A stretch of DNA of 64,000 nucleotides, from assembly GCA_964433345.1 (NCBI GenBank), contig CAYSQJ010000004.1, forward strand, positions 248,001-312,000, given 5' to 3'. The notes under the pieces are model-generated. The model was given only the letters and a program-made list of their open reading frames with translations. It had not been told where the DNA came from and searched no databases. Made by a program: the position numbers and the translations under genes. Below, piece by piece: positions 63,270 through 64,000 of this stretch (its first letter is position 1; each line of letters starts with the position of its first letter). The stretch comes from Ga0077527 sp964433345 (GTDB lineage Bacteria; Pseudomonadota; Gammaproteobacteria; Burkholderiales; SG8-41).

Positions 63270-64000
63270 ATGATCCTCCATTGCGGCAAATACCGGCTCG
63301 TTCTTGATCGTCCGCTGATCATGGGCGTGGTCAATGTCACGCCCGATTCCTTTTCCGACGGCGGCCATTTCCTGCAGGCGCAGGCAGCCGTGGACCATGC
63401 GCGGCGGCTGATCGACGAAGGGGCGGACCTGCTCGATGTCGGTGGCGAGTCGACGCGTCCGGGCGCGGCACCGGTTGCGCTCGACGAGGAGCGCCGCCGC
63501 GTGCTGCCGGTGATCGAGGCGCTGGCGGGCGCCGGTGTGCCGCTGTCGGTCGACACCCAGAAGCCGGAACTGATGCGCGAAGCCGTGGCTGCGGGTGCGG
63601 CCTTGATCAACGATGTCAACGGTTTCGAGGCGCCCGGTGCGCTCGAAGCCGTGGCCGGCAGCGATTGCGCGATCTGCATCATGCACAGGCAGGGCGATCC
63701 GCGCACCATGCAGAAGGCACCGCAGTACTCGGATGTGGTGGCCGAGGTCGACGCCTGGTTGCGGCAACGCGCGGCCGCCGCGGTGCAGGCCGGAATCGCA
63801 CGCGAACGCATTGTCCTCGATCCCGGTTTCGGTTTCGGCAAGACCCTCGAACACAACCTGGCGCTGTTGCGCGGTCTGAAGGTGCTTGCCGCTGCCGGTT
63901 ACCCGGTGCTGGCGGGACTGTCGCGAAAATCGATGATCGGCGCGCTGACCGGGGGCCCTGTCGGGGAGCGCATGGCGGGCAGCGTTGCCGCAGCGCTACT
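63270..64000 (+). CDS. folP: Dihydropteroate synthase (truncated by window end)
   Basis: The first 243 codons of the sulfonamide-target enzyme that joins p-aminobenzoate to the pterin pyrophosphate. Pterin and phosphate motifs are intact: IMGVVNVTPDSFSDGG, LLDVGGESTRPGA, INDVNGFE, and LDPGFGFGKTLEHNLALL, with LAGLSRKSMIG near the break. The frame is open to the edge. ATG 63270 gives the usual start. It completes the rlmE-ftsH-folP order; glmM would be expected next. Confidence 0.95.
   Translation, partial: MILHCGKYRLVLDRPLIMGVVNVTPDSFSDGGHFLQAQAAVDHARRLIDEGADLLDVGGESTRPGAAPVALDEERRRVLPVIEALAGAGVPLSVDTQKPELMREAVAAGAALINDVNGFEAPGALEAVAGSDCAICIMHRQGDPRTMQKAPQYSDVVAEVDAWLRQRAAAAVQAGIARERIVLDPGFGFGKTLEHNLALLRGLKVLAAAGYPVLAGLSRKSMIGALTGGPVGERMAGSVAAAL

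Overview
The window looks like a chromosomal core segment of a GC-rich betaproteobacterium. The evidence is gene content and order: leuC-(entericidin)-leuD-leuB-asd-fimV-truA-trpF-trpB-trpA-accD-folC-SPOR-cvpA-purF-metZ and grpE-dnaK-dnaJ with hrcA nearby. Species cannot be named from the sequence alone. Almost all of it is housekeeping metabolism and protein quality control. I found no phage, insertion sequence, CRISPR array, rRNA or tRNA.

Layout. 0-6 kb: the start of a class III nucleotide cyclase (runs off the left end), metG, divergent apbC, and a fold-I arginine/lysine/ornithine decarboxylase. 6-9 kb: two overlapping paralogous PaaK/CapK-type adenylating enzymes of unknown substrate, the least explained genes here. 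9-15 kb: thyA-folA, an M17 aminopeptidase, a small unknown ORF, aroC, a SAM methyltransferase behind a perfect FNR box, and an MFS transporter. 15-31 kb: leucine genes with an entericidin lipoprotein inserted, asd, fimV, truA, tryptophan genes, accD, folC, a SPOR protein, cvpA, purF, a PaiB-like protein. 31-37 kb: a probable SAM-II-type riboswitch plus terminator in front of metZ, then leftward genes for lpxH, two cyclophilins, an L,D-transpeptidase and a TPR protein. 37-48 kb: cysS, an intergenic repeat element, an enolase-superfamily enzyme, dnaJ/dnaK/grpE with sigma-32-like promoters, a hemerythrin, hemH, hrcA with a CIRCE operator. 48-64 kb: nadK, recN, a MgtC/DUF4010 membrane protein, fur, bamE-dapB, a secreted dienelactone-hydrolase-like protein, carA-carB, greA, DUF4149, yhbY, rlmE, ftsH and the start of folP.

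The unusual content is mostly between the genes. (1) Six intergenic regions between about 41.9 and 63.2 kb consist of degenerate tandem 7-nt units (GGTAATT, GGTGAAT, GGTGAGC and relatives) in strict 7-nt register, usually in inverted pairs that would fold into long hairpins, often abutting start codons that lack a clear Shine-Dalgarno sequence. (2) At least ten intergenic AT-rich patches share a core close to the IHF consensus WATCAANNNNTTR, three of them exact. (3) The metZ leader combines SAM-II-like elements with a terminator whose left arm is complementary to the conserved end of the aptamer, suggesting transcriptional attenuation. (4) The spacer between cysS and the enolase-superfamily gene is a hairpin-rich element of a type that recurs in many proteobacterial genomes. 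All of these are readings of the sequence by eye; none has been tested by search or folding software.
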